Origin: Setaria digitata
Taxonomy: Eukaryota; Nematoda; Chromadorea; Rhabditida; Setariidae
Direction: 5' to 3'
Assembly: GCA_003640385.1 (NCBI GenBank)
Contig: RCAB01000171.1
Span: 56,073 to 120,072, forward strand
Length of the DNA stretch: 64,000 bases
The translations under genes were made by a program, and so were the position numbers. Below the pieces are notes generated by a model. It did not search any database. It was given only the letters and a program-made list of their open reading frames with translations, and was not told the DNA's origin. Within the stretch, counting starts at the first letter, position 1, and each line of letters opens with the position of its first letter. Shown in pieces: positions 1-11,116 of this stretch.

Positions 1-196
1 TATTTCTAATTCTACAAATGTTACCAATTTTTCCAAGGTATTTAATCGAATAAGGAAATAGTACAAAGAATCTATTTCTTGCGAAAATTGTCCTAAATTT
101 AATGAACTCTGCTTGGGATTTAGTATTTTGTTTTGTTTTTTGTTTTTTTTTTTTGAAATGTAAAAATTAAAATCATGACCATTTTCTGTTTTTCAG

Positions 197-538
197 GACA
201 GGAAACGACGAGATTTCATTCACAGTACGACTCATACAAGTGAGTATATCGAAGTTTAGTTTTTTTTTGTAAATCTCATATTAAAAATGTGGTATGCTGT
301 GAAAGTAGTTTAAAAAGATTAATCACCTAATCATGAAAGGTTTTTACAGGCATCTCTTTATCTTGTTCAATTAATATTGGCATATTGGTTAATGCTTATT
401 GCAATGACATACAATGTTTGGCTTACTGCAGCCGTAGTTATGGGTGCTGCTTTTGGACATTGGTTGTTTGCTATTTTAAAATGTTTTAATCCACAGACAG
501 ATGAACTAGATACATTTGCTACTGATGCTTGTCATTGA
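197..538 (+). CDS. CTR-family copper transporter, 3' end (partial)
   Basis: Two last exons, 197-239 and 350-538, in continuous phase; earlier exons lie left of the window. The translation holds the last two membrane segments of an SLC31/CTR copper transporter. The second helix carries the MxxxM copper-selectivity motif (MLIAM, followed by TYNVW). The third carries the GxxxG packing motif (GAAFG) followed by HWLF. The protein ends in a short cytosolic tail with a final Cys-His before TGA at 536-538; a Cys/His tail is typical of CTR proteins and helps hand over copper. The family forms trimers that import Cu(I) at the plasma membrane or release it from endosomes. The N-terminal Met/His-rich ectodomain and first helix are not visible. 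Family assignment is firm; which paralogue it is cannot be told. Confidence 0.9.
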
Positions 539-1603
539 GGAAAGCTTTTCCTCTCCAGATTATTCATTTAGTAATAGTTCGCTCGTAATTTATTTAGTAT
601 AACATTAGAAAGCTTCCACTTTTTTGTTCTACAGTTTTCTCTTCCAGACTTGTCCACCTCTTAGTTCCTCCAGTCACGTGTTCATCCGTTAACAGACCTT
701 ACTGATGTTAATCATGATATATCAGTTAGGATATTTCTTCTCTTACTTTCTTCATGTCCCTTTTGTCGGCATATTCTTTGTTGTTTGAGTTCTAGACTTC
801 CCTTACTTAATCTCTATATTATTTAATTTCATAATTTCTTATGTCTAATATTTCTTGTGCAGCAAATTAGCGCCTCTGGCAAAATCATAATCAGCAATTC
901 ATATTTCCACAGTACTTCCTATTTCTTTTTTGGCTAGCTTTTTCCATTTATGTTTTTACATTCCGTTTTTTTTTTTTTTTTTTTTTTGAATAGTAAAAGT
1001 ATCACGAGTTCTGTCGAAATTTCGTTTTGCAAATTATCATTAATTTATGAATTCGTCGCGGATGATATTCAGTTATACGGTTTCGCTGAACATCTCAGTA
1101 TGCTTAGCTTGCCGATTCTGTGACCTTTTAAAGGAAATAAATTGTCTTAATAAACTATTTTGTAAGTCCTTAAGTGAGAATTTCGATAATAACGTTAACT
1201 TTGAGATTAGATTTTTGGAAATACCACTTCAATGAATGCTTCCAATGAGAGAAATTATTGTTGAAAATATAGGAAGCAAGCCCAAAAAACATTCAGAAAA
1301 AATTTTCTAAAATTGCCTTTCGTAAGAGTTGAAAGGTTTCCAGTTGCTGTCTGTGGCTGTATATAAAGAAATAAAGCAAATTATATTGAATTTTATTTAC
1401 AGCGGTTGTCGGAAGCACCACTACAACATTAAAACTTCATAAAGTTTAGTTTTTAGAAACAGGTTGACAGAAAAGAATGGAAAATCAGAGAATTTAGTGT
1501 TTTGTACATTAAAAGACTTCATACTGCCTAAATCTAATTCCTTTGGAAAGGTCGTTCCCATCACAGCATCATAAAATACCATCTGAAAAGGGACATCAAC
1601 TTC
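539..1603. other. Convergent 3' intergenic region between CTR and VPS41
   Basis: Tail-to-tail spacer of about 1.06 kb that must hold both 3' UTRs. It contains a T run at about 968-987 and AATAAA-like words near 1136-1150 and 1370 that could be poly(A) signals. A 62-codon open frame at 1047-1235 has no recognisable similarity and no splice context, and I read it as chance. Confidence 0.5.
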
Positions 1604-4600
1604 CTAACGTTTCCCATATGGATGTAATCCAAAACATATAGGGCAGGTACCACTTTCTGTCACTGTTCGTTCATCCGAATGAGGCATATGTAGGCAACGA
1701 GCATGTACTAAATGTCCACAACCATAAATAATGATATCATAGTTTGTATGTCTGCAATCAGTAGATCTTTTGCACTGCAGCAAAGCTGTCCTGAAAGTAA
1801 TTTGCTTGATTAACCAACGGAATTCAATTCTCCAAATTGAATTAGTCTGAAAATGCAAAGGGGGTCTGACTTGCATATAGTGCAGTATTCGTCCAAGTCC
1901 ACGAAAGTTGAACGTTTACGAATTGATAAATATTTCTCGAAAAGTTGGCTACTATCGCTTTCTGTTACTTGCAAACAACCACGCTGCATTTGTACAAGTA
2001 ATTCGTAGTCACGTAAAATTTTTACTAATAAATTCCGTAAACCAGGAATATTCATTTGTTCTGGGATCTAAAAACCAGAAAGGATTTTTTTTTAATAATT
2101 AAATAAACAAATATTCGAAGCATCGAGTAACAGAAAAGCAAAACTTTCTCGAAAAGAGTTCGAGTGAACTTGAATGAAATCAATTTTGTAAAAAAACGAA
2201 GGTTTTTGTGGTGTACGACTTCAGAGTCAAAATAAAGTCTACAAGTAACATTAAATCATTTTCAGTGTTTTTCTTTCATTTACTAAAATGTTAAGAATAA
2301 AAAAAAAAAATTCTTCAATTATTAAAATGTCATTTATTAAAATATTAACGCATAATGGAAACTCTGAACTTATTTTTTTCTACAAATCTCTTCAATTTTT
2401 TAATTTTAAAAATCATATAAGTGATAAGGACACCCTCCATTAATATTTTCTCCAAAACAAAAAGAATTAAATTCTTAAAATAGCTTATAAGAACAAGGTA
2501 TTCAAAAACTCAAAGAAAAAAAGGACCTTCTCAATAATGTTTAGTGGATTAACGTATTTTCCAGCGGTATTCAACAGCTCTGTAATATGGTCCGGTTTTC
2601 TCACAGCCGCATCAACCAATGAATTCCACAAATCACAGTCATCATTTTCACGGCAGAAGTCGACTGCACTATCAATTCGACCAAGCTTATTTACAAGTAA
2701 ATCTAATGCTTTTATACGATTTCCACTTCTTCCCAGCAGATAAACCATCTATAATTTATAGAATGACAATTGGAACCATTTCACACGCACTTATAAAAAA
2801 ATAACCAGAAATGTTGAACCGAAGAAAACTTAAGAAACGCTAAATCCAAATAAACCTCATTGATATATTGCTTCTTTTCACAGATATCAATAGCTTTTGC
2901 TATATCATAGATTGCTGTTTTTCGGAGGAATGGTAAAAGAAGCTGCGGCTCATTCTCAGCATATAATTGTATTGCAAAATCGACAAATTCCTCTCCTTCA
3001 TTCCTCTCGAAAAGACTGTTCAAATATGTTATCTGAAACATATTAAACTAATGTATTTGTTGGGAAGACAATCTAATTTTCTCCTTTCCTCGATATCCTA
3101 AAAACTGGACATAAGACAGAAAACAAAATAAACCTGCAACTTCGGATAATCCGCCAGCTCTGCAAGAATTGTTTTCGTTGGAAGACTTCCAACATTTTCA
3201 CTTAACAACCGTACTGTTAAATTCGAATCGATATTCACCAGTTTTGTCAAATCACTTTTAACCTAAACACGAACTAATTTATTTAACTTTCATCTGCTTC
3301 ATTTCTATTCTCGGACATAAAATGTCTGATCTCACAACATCTCCAGAACCAAAGCCACATTCTAAGGAGTAGCACAGATTATTTAACTAGTTCCTAAAGT
3401 ATTATTTTAACGCTATACTTGAACCAACAATAAATCTTTCAGATAAATAGAAATGAGTGCAAAAAGGATGCATAGGCCAACGGAAGATAAATCGAAATGT
3501 AGAACATTTACAAGGTCGAAGAGGTGATACTTTTCGATGACTTGAAAAACAGTTTTGTCATTTAGCATAATATAAAGCATTAATGCTTTATCATATTTCC
3601 GCTCGTATAAATAAAGTCGAGCCAAAGATCGATAAATAGCTACAGCATCATTTTCCGACAGTGGATTTGCATTTTCATGTAATATTCGTTTCATTGCCAT
3701 ATCCGTTAATGCACCTAAGCTGCCATAAATTCCATATGAAACAAAAAATTTTATCCTCTCCATCTTATTATTTGAAATCTACGTATATTACAGATGGGAA
3801 AAAATTATGAATGCAGTAAATGAATTTATAAGTGATGAGTAATGAAAGTACTAACCTACTCGAAATAAATCAGGATTCCAGGCTTTAATTAAATTATAGA
3901 ATAAAATTGGATGATTATGTAATGCAGCGATCAATACACATTGGTAACATTCCGGTTCGAGTTGTGGATCTCTTGTCGGAAGATACTTTGCCACTTGAAG
4001 GACCACATTATTATGTTCAAATTCATTTACATAATATTCCCACAGATCTTTTTGACGTCCACAAATCTGAATGAGTAGGATTTTTCGAATTTTTTTTCTT
4101 TTTTTTTTTTTGATAGCATTGAATAACTGGGATAATTTTAAAAATTTTATGTATTTCAAAAAAAAAAAAAAATCAGAAGAGCAAAAAATTAAATCAGAAT
4201 AGATTCAAGAATCCAGCTCAACAGCTCCCTTGTTTTTTGAATTCTTTTACGCAAAAACCATTAAAAATGATCATATTCAGCGTGTGATTTGGTTCCAGTG
4301 CACATTTAAAAGAGAGAAAAAAAACAAAATGATATAGAGTAAGATATAGGTGATAGGAAATTAATTCTGTGATAATGGAATATAGTTCTTATATAAACTC
4401 AGAGAAAATGCAACAAAATTTCTGAACAAACTTCTTTCAAATTTGCTGCAGCTTCGGCAAAACGTTTCTCCTCGATGAGAGAGCTCAGATAACGTCTTCC
4501 AATATCAACAGGATCTAAATGCTCAAGCTGATCTCTGTGCTCACTTGCGTATTGCATTGCTTCACAAAGTAAGTCATTTTCCAAGTACCATCGTACTCGA

Positions 4601-7600
4601 TCATCTGCTGAACATGGCTGCGCCTTCAACATATATTACGATAAATATTAGTAATCAGACATAAATGGGACAACTGTAACGGGAAATTCTGATATAATTA
4701 TACACTTCTATCAAATTCTGAAAGAAAGAAAAAATTGTTTACTACGGCTATAAAAATTAAGCTTGCGTGAAAACAGAACGTAAAAGTTAGCATGAGTTTA
4801 ACAAAAAAAGAAAAAAATTTTTTTTGATCATTTTCGAGTGCAGATTGTCTCAGCTCTAACTATGATAGGCATTACGCTGTACCTAGAAACAAATGCTACA
4901 GTGAAACTATTAACTATAAATTGAATTATTCCCATTCGAATATTAAAATTAATGATAATAAACTGCATTGGAAATTAGGCAATTCTGCTTTATTACTTTG
5001 CGCAATATCAGCCACAAATAAAAACGCAGAATATCAGTGGATATCAATACAAAAATTAAGGAGAAAATTTAAAAAGGAGAAAGAAAATTAACCTCAATGA
5101 ATTCTTGACACCCAAGCAAAAAGTATACATTTTCATATGGAAGACAAGACATATGAAACGATGTTAGATTGCTACGATCGCAGGTGTACATTTCGATCCT
5201 GTCTTCGGTTGTTAGATTAAACGTGTTTGAATCTTCTGGTTCAAGCAATGCCAGTACCATCTCACATTCATTTTGAGCAGTCTTGAAATACAAAAAGAAA
5301 ATGGAAATGAACCTTAGTTATCTATTTTTCATTCTACACTTCCTACTAAAACACTTGAGAGCAGTTCTGAAATACGACAGAGATGGCTGTAAAAAATGAA
5401 AGATGGTAGACACTTCCCTTTAACAAGAACTTCTTGGAAAGTAAACGAATAAATTAAAATTTAAGGCAATTGAATAATAAATATACAGTTCGCTAAAATT
5501 TTTTCGAAACCTTCCCAGCAAATTCGGTGCAAGACTAGCAAAAATTACTCCTTCATAATTCTTAGCATATATTTACAACATTTCAATGGGCCAGACTTCA
5601 CGGCAAAAGCTTACTGAATAAAACTAAATAAATAAATAAATCCCTAAGTAAGTAACTAAATAAATCCCTATCTCCCTATCCAAATAAGAAATTAATGCTC
5701 TGCTCTAAATATTGCAAAAAAAAAAGTGTACAAAACGAAAAACCACATACATTTTGAACAGCTCCTTTCTTCATTCCGAAAACTGTAATTTCCTTCCAAA
5801 AGGATGATTTATCATCACTAAGAGTAAAAGAAATATCAGCTACATATGTATCGAACTTCCACACATAATGTACTTCCACTTGTTTCATTTCGATCGATGA
5901 GACTTCCTCAACAAATTTATGAAATAAAATCTATGATCTAACACTGTTTAATGCATTAAAAAAGAAACCTTTAAAAGCATACCTGTGACAGAGGTGTATC
6001 GATAACTCTGCATACGGAAACAGTATCGTACCATCCAATTGCCAGAGTTTCACCGTTGATCCAACAATGTGACGGACGTGCTTTAATAGCAACTGTTGAC
6101 TCTTTTTCATGCGTTGGTTGAATTAATGCAATTAAGTGGTTTGCATTCCGGAAATAAAATAAAAGAGAGTTTTCAGCGCCGAAATAAATTCCAAATTCCT
6201 TGTCATTTCCTACCAATAATACTGTCCCTCCAAAAAAAGGCTATTAAACAATCTGCTTTAATTTACCAGCCCGAATTGGCATCAGCGACAATTACGTAAT
6301 TTAGATAATTTCTTATAATCATTTCATGTTGAAAGGAAAAAGAGAAAAGAATACAAAAATTTAATGAAGTTTAGGAGTATAAACTACATCATCAAATTCA
6401 ATCACTGTGCCGAATAACGCCTGTACCAAATTAATACTAATAAATTGTAAAGGAGAGACTGAATGTGAAATAAAGAAACTTTAAAAGATGAGGCTAGAGG
6501 TTACCAAAATGCTTACTTATCAAATATTCTAGTGCCTGTTTCATTAGTAAAAGCAATATAACGATCTTGCCAAGAAACTTGCGTAATCATTCCATCGCAA
6601 TCCATGCCTTCATATAATACCTGAACCGAAAAAAGAACAGGGTGAAAATATAATTTGGTTTTGAATGTATGATGAAACGCTTAAAACGCTTAACTGGAAG
6701 TGAAAAACTGAAAGATGAGAATGGATATAAAACTTCGGCACTTATTTCTTTATAGAGGATTGAAGAAATACCAATAAGGATAAAAAATCTTATTTTTTTT
6801 ATCCTTATTGACTAATTCTTTTCTCTATTTATAATGAGGGAGATTTGAGATAAGAAAATGAATATATACAGAGACTGGTAATATCGTACATTTCATCCAT
6901 TACCACGAAATTCATCAGTATATGATCTAATTCTTTCTGGTCCGTTCACTGTTTATAACACAGATAAGGTTTGAAGCAGAATAGTCAACGAAAATTGAAT
7001 TTATATAACACTAGATAAAATACAAAAGAAATGATAATAAAAAAAAAAATTCAGTGTTGATGTTCATATATAATTTTCTGAAAAGAAGCCAACCTTTTCC
7101 TTATAATTCCCGAAAAATGTTCTCTGATGTAGTAGGAGATTCCTTTCACCAGTTACAAACATATGTCCTGAACCGCGTTTCGTGAAATCTGGATCTATTG
7201 CCACTGATCGAGCAGCTAGTTTTAAATCCACAATCTAACAAACATGATAATATGATTCGCATGATTTTGCAAGTGAAAAAAGAGAAGAATTATGAAAGAC
7301 TTTTAAACGATTCATGAACAAAAAGAAGATCATTTGAAAAAAACAAAAAGAAGACATTTTATTTCATAAAATGAAATACAATTCGATATGAACTCTCTAG
7401 CGGTCTAATAATTAATGTATGCTTTTATAATTTCTTAATAACAATGCTTAACACACACTGTCAGTGAAAATTATTTCCAAAAGATACTATTACATTAAAT
7501 TTTTTGTCATATGGAATAAAATCAGACTACAACCAGTGCGAATGTTATTTTAGTAACTTACTTTTTAATATTTCGATTCATTTACGATAGGAAAAGAAAA

Positions 7601-8581
7601 AATAAAATACAGTATATGAATGAGTGTACAACGTTACCAACATCTCACCTATTCCTGCATTAGAAGTCTTAAAGATACTATTAGATTAAAAAGCATCTTA
7701 TAAAGTTTTGTTCATGTTTCCATAGAAATAAACTATGTTCTAAAATTTTTTGGAAAATTCAGATGCTGACATTGTAAAAACTGTTTATCAAACAATACCT
7801 GGGCAAGTTCGAAAGAAGTAATTCCTCCGACGCTAATTCGAGCATCCTGTGAGCAGCTAACGAAATATGATCCGGTTCGATCAATCGATATTTTTGTAAC
7901 AGGGCATCGATGGTGGCGTGCCGTCTAAATGTATTATTGCATATGCATTCAATAAGACCAAAATTTTAAAATGTTGATTAATTGACTGATTTGCAATGAC
8001 TAACATAAATGACTAGCATAAATAAATGAAATAAATGTATAAATAAATAAATAAATAAATAAATAAACATAAATAAATGACAGGAAGAATTAATGATAAC
8101 ATTTTCCGGATGTAGACTCCCGAAATGATCAATAATATAGATGTTTCCAGAACGACTACCCAGTGCTGCAAACTTGTCGTGGATTGCCATACAAGTTGCC
8201 ATATCTTTCCGCAAAATCTAATATCATTTTTCTTTTTGAAAAGAAATTGTAAACCTTGAGTACTGCAAAAGATTACCTCAGACTTTTTTTCACTTCATTT
8301 TTCTGAATTATTGATTCTTTTGAATCCTCCCTCTTAAATCCGTTGAGTACTTGTGAGCAACAGCTTTACTTTCAAAAATCACAGCTAGTTTAAAAAAAAA
8401 AAAAAAGAGAAAAAAAAAGAAAAAAAATACATACCGCAGGCACATTATTCAAAATTCTGGAATATTTGAATCGTGGCTCGAGCAAGGTTTCTTCAGTATC
8501 TGATTCCACCGTGCTTGCTTCCCTTTCCATATTCTTTTCCACGGCCGTTGGTACTTCATCTGTGTCAATTTCTTTTTGCAT
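1604..8581 (-). CDS. vps-41: VPS41 homologue, HOPS complex subunit
   Basis: Sixteen exons on the minus strand: 8435-8581, 8101-8217, 7799-7924, 7094-7234, 6517-6620, 5983-6148, 5751-5906, 5093-5281, 4432-4623, 3860-4066, 3512-3778, 3134-3262, 2856-3032, 2527-2748, 1871-2067 and 1604-1790. They join in phase to 907 residues (human VPS41 is 854). The acidic N-terminus leads into the conserved EPRFKYSR start of the beta-propeller. The middle is the alpha-solenoid with the clathrin-repeat segment (LPTRDPQLEPE, FLRKTAIYD, VYLLGRSGN). The C-terminus is a RING-H2 domain: CTIC, GCGH, HARC and a last CPIC. VPS41 tethers late endosomes, lysosomes and autophagosomes through Rab7 before SNARE fusion. The start follows a T-rich AG at 8591-8592, a likely trans-splice site. 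The acceptor of exon 5983-6148 is CG rather than AG, and the exon ending at 8101 uses GTTATC. Exon 1 is repeated at 8691-8837 beside an N. Confidence 0.93.
6772..6810. repeat. Intronic inverted repeat (16-bp arms)
   Basis: Within the VPS41 intron between exons 6517-6620 and 7094-7234. The left arm 6772-6787 (CAATAAGGATAAAAAA) is the exact reverse complement of 6795-6810, with a 7-nt loop, so the transcript could form a strong hairpin. Not linked to any known element. Confidence 0.75.
8020..8079. repeat. (AAAT)n microsatellite
   Basis: An AAAT/TAAA tetranucleotide array with a few interruptions, in the VPS41 intron just after the exon 8101-8217. Confidence 0.9.
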
Positions 8582-8919
8582 ACGATAATGCTAGAAACTA
8601 CTAATTCCACCAATGCAATAATGACCGGAAATGTATTAGAAAGTGAAAGTTTCCTGGTGCTAGNGAAAAGAAAAGAAAAAAAATACATACCGCAGGCACA
8701 TTATTCAAAATTCTGGAATATTTGAATCGTGGCTCGAGCAAGGTTTCTTCAGTATCTGATTCCACCGTGCTTGCTTCCCTTTCCATATTCTTTTCCACGG
8801 CCGTTGGTACTTCATCTGTGTCAATTTCTTTTTGCATACGATAATGCTAGAAACTACTAATTCCACCAATGCAATAATGACCGGAAATGTATTAGAAAGT
8901 GAAAGTTTCCTGGTGCTAG
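8425..8919. repeat. Direct duplication around an N: VPS41 exon 1 present twice
   Basis: About 239 bp at 8425-8663 recurs essentially unchanged at 8681-8919 (offset 256), with a single N at 8664 between the copies. Both hold the whole first VPS41 exon (8435-8581 and 8691-8837), its GTATGT donor and its trans-splice AG. Two identical copies meeting at an N point to an assembly join rather than a real duplication. Confidence 0.85.
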
Positions 8920-11116
8920 CATAGTTTGGTATATGATAGTACTATCTATGCTTTATGGCGAAAATTCAATTCAAATTTTTTATAAATCAATTTTAATCGG
9001 TTTTTAGCTCTTCTGCAGAACCATTCATAACTTTTTCCACCGATCTGACTTCACAGAATTATTGCCCACAGTCATTTCGATTGACCTTAGTGCACCGCTT
9101 TCAGTGTCAATACCATAGACCAAATCTAATTAATATACCTTACGATGCACCGATATATATATATTTAAAAAAAAAAAATGGATAAAATCTTTGAACGACA
9201 ACGGTATGACTGATCCAAAAGTTAAAAGGTAATGTTTTTACTATTCTAATAACGATGCATGAATAAAGAACATATATATGAAAATACATGTAAAAATTAT
9301 GCATTATGAGATAAATATATAACTGAGCATATTGAAATTTCGAATGAAAATCAGAATTTAAAGGAGTGAGAAAATGTAATAAGCGATAAAGGAATCACAG
9401 CAAGAAAAATAGCAAACAGAATTTCGTGGAACAAACTAGAAAATAATTTAAAAATCACGATATTCTCCAGAGAAAACTATTTGAAAACCGGTATTCACCA
9501 GAAAGTAATCTAATCGCTCGGTGGTAGATATAAGAATCTTTGGGAGATAAAAAAAAAAAGCCTTTAAAAGAGGTTGATAATTTCGAATGATGCAACAATC
9601 ACCTGTGAGGAATTTTATTCTATTCGATATACCCTGAAACATAACACTCATAACCAATCAATTATAAAACCATGTGAAAATTTCTGAAAGAAAATGAACT
9701 ACCCAATAATAGTAATACATCTGAAAGTTACCGTTGTTGTAGGAGCATGTGAAATTTTGATATGTACCGGAAAATCATAAATTACGGTGTTAGTTTTGAT
9801 TTGAATTAAAGAAAATCTCCACTTCAACTCAATCCAGTATTCTCTTCTCTTCGTTTTTTCACTTCACGGTGAAAAAGAAAGCCCTGACACTATGAGAGAA
9901 ATCTTTCTCATAAAAGTTTGCAGTAAGCTATATATTAGTTAAGGATGACATTCAGTCTATAAATTTCTTTTCTAAAAGCTTGCTTTGTTTTCTTTTTTTT
10001 TTTTTTTTCGGCAAAAAGGAAGAAGACAAAAGTAAATTTATTTTCAAGAAATATATGCAGCACCGTTTGATTTATTGCTTTCTAGTTATATATTCTGCAC
10101 TGGTAATGCTTTAGAGTAAAAATTCCTGGAGAATTTTTCGATCTTATACTGCAAAGAATGGTGAAAAAAAAGAGGGAAAGATGGTGAGATGGAGAAGTTA
10201 GAAAGAAAAATAATCTGAAAGTTATGCGAACAATATTTTTGGAATTATAATAAAACTTGAAATTTTAAACAACCCTCCATCATATTTAGTAAATAGACTA
10301 CTCCATTTCAACAGACTGTTATGGAATTTCAATATTAAGAATTTAAGTAAAAAGAATTTCAAACCAAAAAATAAATAATCAAATCAGACATAGATTGAAT
10401 AATAAAACTGACATCTATGCATGAAGTTTTATTAGTAAAAATTATTCTTTTTAACAATCTGGAAGCGGTACAAAACACCCGTTGTGTTGTCTGAACACCG
10501 AGACTCTTCGAGTTTTCAGCATAACATCACTGATGAAACTAAAACACAATTATAAATCAAGAGTGATTATATTAAGCTTTTTACAGTGAAATATGTTGTT
10601 TTCAAAATAGCGATAATTAATTTAATATGAGGAATCTGCTCGGCAGCTAAAATCTTCACAAGTATGGGAAATAATGAATTAGCTTACCCAACATAATCAG
10701 ATATGTGAAAGTGAACACTGAAAGTGTCTAGTACTAACAGATGCGACAACAGTCACGGTGGTGAATGAACTTAGGCAATGAATATTATGCATCACTAGAA
10801 ATTTCTGGTTAATAAAAACAAATCTGTGCCAATTAAATTTAATTTTTTTTTACGTGATATTCACTCAGTATCCTAACTGCAGTGGCTACTAATGGGATAA
10901 ATATACAGATACATCATCTAGTTTACGAAATGATTTTGTGGAAATATCTTTAAGTGAATGAAAAAAAAAAAAAAAAATCATTGGTAATTGATAACTGAGT
11001 GCATCAGGTAATTTGATAAACAATTTCCTAGGAAATATCAATTAATAATTAAAATTTATTGAATGGAATTAATCACAAGACCTACGGAAAATTAATGTAA
11101 TGCTATCTATTACTCT
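8920..11116. other. Intergenic region, VPS41 upstream / UVRAG downstream
   Basis: About 2.2 kb without a supportable gene. It holds the VPS41 promoter or outron side and the UVRAG 3' UTR. Poly-A and poly-T runs occur at about 9166-9178, 9989-10008 and 10963-10977. A 69-codon open frame on the minus strand (9448-9657) starts near a TTTCAG but matches nothing I know. Confidence 0.4.

Noticed and set aside
1791..1870. Continuous reading through the VPS41 RING region
   Set aside because: Frames on either side differ. An 80-nt intron with GTCAGA and TTTCAG restores the RING cysteines in phase.
9448..9657. 69-codon minus-strand open frame after a TTTCAG
   Set aside because: It has no family similarity, contains a T-run-derived Phe stretch, and has no downstream exon that would make it part of UVRAG or VPS41.
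10451..10490. Alternative last exon for UVRAG encoding 12 residues before TAA
   Set aside because: It fits phase, but the exon at 11117-11267 is nearer, longer, also in phase and has more protein-like content.
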